Of a stretch of 64,000 nucleotides of DNA, positions 60,403-64,000 are shown in pieces. Below the pieces are notes generated by a model. That model saw only the letters and a program-made list of their open reading frames with translations. It had not been told where the DNA came from and did not search any database. This stretch comes from Pontederia crassipes (Eukaryota > Streptophyta > Magnoliopsida > Commelinales > Pontederiaceae): positions 4,903,001 through 4,967,000 of the forward strand of contig CM060191.1 in the NCBI GenBank assembly GCA_030549335.1, in the 5' to 3' direction. The position numbers and the translations under genes were made by a program. Position 1 is the stretch's first letter. Every line of letters begins with the position of its first letter.

Positions 60403-61712
60403 ATGGTTCATCTCTATCCAAAATTCTCTTGCCATTCATGTTTTTAGCTCAATCTTCAGCAATTTTCTCGGAACTCTGATCCATTTCGTGTGGGTGATCT
60501 CCAATCTTCGATTGGTTGAGATCGCGCCTTTTTTTCCTTATATTTTCGATTTTTTTTCTCCATTGCTTGTGATCAGAAAGAATGCTTGAACTCTTTTAGG
60601 GATTCATTTGCGCTATAACATTCGAGATCGGCATCCATTGGATCTCGAGTTGATCTCCATGTGATTGCTGGTTCAGTTTGGTAGATATTTCATCTGTTAA
60701 TTTTGATTTACTTTGCATCGATACGTCGATATGTGTGACCTTGGAGAGCCCAATGTTGCATGGACTACTTTAATTCTGGCGAATAATTTTTTTTTTTTCG
60801 TGCAGTGGATTTAGGCTTTTCTAGTAAGTTCTGGAAATCTTAAGTTAGGTAGACAGAAATGCAGCTCTTAAAACTATCACTGTCTTTGTAGAAGGTTCAT
60901 ATTGGGAATTAGGTAACTTATGTTAAAAGTGGTTTGGTTGGGACAGAAAGAATGCACCCCCACCTTCACTTTGTTCGAATGCATAATTTAGATGTATAGA
61001 AATATGGGTGTAACAAATGCAGAAGTTCTAGGGTTCTATCACCATATTGGCATGTGTTATTGTAATAATATCTCTCCCCGCATTTCAAATCCCAAGTCTT
61101 TCATGTTGTTAATGATTACGTCTCAATGGCATCACATAGAGAAATGAATGCTTCACTTATAAGAATGATAGGTAACTTGATGTTGGAGTAGAAGATTGGT
61201 TGATTAAGGTTAGCCAAGCCTGCAAAGAAGAGATGAGGAAAAAATTGCCTGTTCAGTTGACAGGAGAATTCATTTTGCTTTTGAAAAAGAATTTAATTTT
61301 AATGTGTGGAGATGTTGTGTTAGGCCTCGACAGCCAGCGTAAAACCTTGTCGAATCTCATGAACATGGATTTTTTAGCCGACTCCACCTAGTGGGATAAG
61401 GCTTTGTTGTTGTTGTTTGTGTGGAGATGTGTAGCTTCATTTCAGCGCTGCCACTGCCATGATTTTTTTTAACGTTATATTACTTAATAGCTTTAATAGA
61501 TGCTGCTTAGCAAGTTTTGTAAATGGTATATCAAAATGTAACTGAGTCCTCTTGTTGTTGCTTGAAAAGAGAGATCATATTTTGTTCTTGGACTGGTGTC
61601 ATAACCTTATTCTGCTCTTATCCAGATCCAGTTTGTAATTCTTATTAGTAGACAAGGAAAGGTGAGGCTGACGAAATGGTATTCTCCATACCCACAAAAG
61701 GAGAGATCCAAG
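60403..61712 (+). CDS. AP-1 complex sigma-adaptin, 5' end (gene runs past the window)
   Basis: This small subunit of the clathrin adaptor AP-1 sorts cargo at the trans-Golgi and endosomes. Exon 61626-61712 (87 bp, phase 0) encodes 29 residues, IQFVILISRQGKVRLTKWYS followed by PYPQKERSK, which is the conserved start of AP-1 sigma after its methionine. AP-2 sigma reads differently here (NRQGKTRLAKYY). Exon 1 would supply only the ATG; the best candidate is 60403-60405 in ACAAAATG|GTTCAT, at the end of a moderately GC-rich leader (60150-60402). The donor GTTCAT is not a strong match, so the start is less sure than exon 2. The remaining exons are not found up to 64000 and probably lie beyond. Intron 1 contains a SINE (61316-61417). 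The following intron contains a Copia fossil. Confidence 0.8.
61316..61417 (+). mobile_element. 5'-truncated SINE-like copy (subfamily B) in intron 1 of sigma-adaptin
   Basis: Starts inside the family consensus at TGTTAGGCCTCGACAGCC and ends in GGCTTTG plus a TTG repeat. The 13 bp duplication TGTGTGGAGATGT flanks it (61303-61315 and 61418-61430). The middle carries the GGATTTTTTAGCCGACTCC form shared with 47062-47217. Confidence 0.9.
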
Positions 61713-62204
61713 GTAATACAAATATTAGGATAAAATATTTTCATTCGTTTTCCTAACCTTTTATCTTCATTTTTTTTCAATAATTACATTATTTGCTTCT
61801 TAGATGATGATTGAAGTTTCTTAAAAATTTAGATTCATACCAACAAGAAATATGATATTTGGATGGAACAGTTCCAGTCCTACATACAAGTTATTCCATT
61901 TTACTCCTAAAAAAAAAGTTATTCCATTTTGTTGTGGCCCAAAGCATGCAAGCATTTTACTAAGAAATCCTGGGTTACCTTTCAAAACATGACCTGGGCT
62001 AATTTTGAATAACAATAAACATCACGATGCGCAAAATTCCCATTTTCCAATAATGCCAGATTCAGGACTGTATTTGTGCAATGTACACTATCATATCAAG
62101 ATGTATTAGAATATAGAAGATACATCTAAAGCTTGCCAAGATGCTATCTCGCACAAATTTTTGCCAATATTTTTTTAGGGAAGTTTGTAAACTCCTGCCA
62201 AGAT

Positions 62205-62256
62205 GCTATTAGTAACCAAACCTTTCGGTATATTAGTAACCAAACCTTTCGGTACA
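62205..62256 (-). repeat. Small RTE-derived fragment, doubled
   Basis: ATTAGTAACCAAACCTTTCG occurs twice at a 26 bp spacing (62207 and 62233). It is identical to part of the minus-strand RTE LINE 3' region (as at 24977). No tail or target duplication is seen. Confidence 0.75.
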
Positions 62257-62329
62257 TGTAAACAACTTAAATACTAGGCTATTTTTGCTGAACATCATTG
62301 TTACTTTGAAGACATCCAGATGAGGCAAG

Positions 62330-63930
62330 AGATTAGTTGGGGGCTATAAGAAGAATGGACTCTACTATCTAGACATCCCTACTTTGTTAGCAGGCGCTGT
62401 TTCTATTTCTACCGAACCTATCTTGTGGCATCGTCACTTAGACCATCCTTCTGCCTCTATTCTGGTTTGGGACATTGTAATTGAAGCAAATCGTCCATCG
62501 ACACTACTCGCCTTTTCAAACATCCTACTAGCTTTTAGGTAGTCTACAAAGCTTGTTAAGTTGCGAAGCATCATCCTGCCTCCTTTCCTCAATGTCTTGA
62601 TCCTCACACTTCATTTATGTTTGCTTTAGTCCATTATGATATTTGGGGTCCTTGTCCTCTTAGATGCACAACTGGTTATCGTTGACTATAGTAATTTATT
62701 TTGGGTATTTTTAATGAAGAATCGTCCTGAGATTTGAGTATTGCCAAAAAAAATTCACTGAAATGTGAATTTCCAGTCATTGCTGAAGTGTTTAGATCTT
62801 ACAATGCTCTAGAGTTTATGTAGCATGATCTCCAATCATGACTATCTTCCAATGGGACTATTCATCAGACCACATGTGCCTACAACTCTCAGCATAATGA
62901 TGCTGCTGAGACCACATTTCTGGAGGAATGCCTATCCCTTTACCTGTTGTTCCCATTAATGCTCAAGATTCTGACTATCCCACTTTTCAATTCCTCGCTA
63001 CCACCTTGCCAGAGATAGCACCAGATCCTCCTTTGTACATAAGTGGACCAGCTGAAGATGATTGACAAATAGCCTTGCGAAAGCATGTAAGATCTTTTAC
63101 TCTTCATCATGTCTCAATACACCTTCGTTGATCAATTGAACCCAGAATTACACAGTTTCTCTTTGGTAACGAGTAATATTACCCCCAAGCATTATTTTGA
63201 GGTATGAAATGATACGGGATGGAAAAAGGCTATGGCTGATGAGATGGATACTTTTCTTTTGAGGAGGACATGTGATATGGGCTGATGACTGGCAAATAAA
63301 ACTTTAGTTGCTTGCAGATGGGTATATCCGTCAAATATCATTTTGACAGAATTATGAACAAGTTCAAGTGATGCTAAAAGCTTCACCCAAACATATGGGG
63401 TGGACTACTTTGAGACTTTTTCACCAGTTTCTCAAGTCTCAGTTCAGTTCGAATTCTCCCTTTATATTGCAGTTAACAAAAACTATCCTTTGTATTAACT
63501 TGATGTCAAGAATGTTTTTCTTTATGGTGGACCTAGAGAAGATGCATTCATGTCACAACCTCTTGGGTATGAGCTTGAGGGGGGAGCATGTGTCAAATCT
63601 CAACTTGGAGTCTTTAACCTCCTAAAACATGGTTTGACAAACTTTGTGGTGAAATTGCGATCCTCGTTGCAACAATGACCAATCTATCTTTGCTTGGAAG
63701 AAAATAATGGATCCGTGATACTTACTGTTTATGTGGATGACAAGATTCTAACCAGTGATGACAACACCAGGATTCAAGAAACAAGACTTTTTGAAAAGGA
63801 TCTTTTTAACAAAAGATAGTGGAAATTTTTGTTATTTTCTTGGGATTAAAGTTGCAAGAAACTCACATGGCATGATTCTTTCTCAAAGAAAATATTGATT
63901 CTTGAAGATGCATGCATACATATATATATA
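62330..63930 (+). mobile_element. Copia-type LTR retrotransposon fossil, pol region
   Basis: Degraded similarity in order to the pre-integrase, integrase and reverse-transcriptase parts of a Copia polyprotein; the reverse-transcriptase part (about 63210-63850) is the clearest and includes a YVDD-type motif. The copy is heavily broken (many interruptions). LTRs are not visible in the window and its right end may lie beyond it, so it looks old. It lies in what is probably intron 2 of the sigma-adaptin gene. Confidence 0.75.
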
Positions 63931-64000
63931 TATATATATATAATAGATTTTAATATGAGCATCAATCCCCCTAATACATACATATATATATATATATTAT
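63920..64000. repeat. TA microsatellites at the right edge
   Basis: Two TA tracts (about 63919-63942 and 63980-63998) close the window. Confidence 0.85.

Overview
This window is nuclear DNA of a flowering plant. It has GT-AG introns, plant-only gene families (YUCCA, phytosulfokine receptor, FAR1/MULE, CACTA, Copia) and plastid-DNA fragments. The first YUCCA exon is very GC-rich and its later exons are not; such a 5'-to-3' GC gradient is common in monocots, so a non-grass monocot is my best guess (inference).

Layout. 1-641: half of a long-inverted-repeat element. About 865-5075 and 7565-10490: a head-to-tail segmental duplication carrying a YUCCA auxin-synthesis gene. The downstream copy (8669-10200) looks whole. 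The upstream copy kept only its last two exons and took in an LTR composite and two MITEs. 10490-15238: repeat-rich DNA without a recognised gene. 15239-21508: a CACTA end followed by a 5.6 kb Mutator-like element (MULE) with long TIRs, a broken FAR1-type transposase and, antisense to it, an intact-looking small GRF zinc-finger gene. 21509-28930: GC-rich promoter-like DNA, a hAT element, organelle-derived DNA and RTE LINE copies. 29352-43245: a 13-exon mitochondrial ferredoxin/adrenodoxin reductase gene (about 512 aa) whose introns hold a small gag-only LTR element, an L1 LINE remnant, RTE/SINE insertions and a SINE fused to foreign gene-like sequence. 48400-51423 (minus): an intronless phytosulfokine-receptor-type LRR kinase (1007 aa). 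52320-60150: a fold-back element, GC-rich repeats, a CACTA MITE and a hAT element. 60403 to beyond the right edge: the 5' end of an AP-1 sigma-adaptin gene, with a degraded Copia fossil in what is probably its second intron.

The host genes do not form a cluster or pathway; they are ordinary neighbours: auxin synthesis, mitochondrial Fe-S electron supply, peptide-hormone perception and clathrin-coat sorting. The most informative material is the transposon biology. It includes an RTE LINE sharing its 3' tail with many SINE copies in two subfamilies, one SINE/gene-fragment chimera inside a single target-site duplication, an LTR plus SMART composite inside a single target-site duplication with the empty site preserved in the duplicate, and a MULE with a convergent accessory gene. 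No wholly new biological system is visible; the chimeras and the GRF gene are the best leads.
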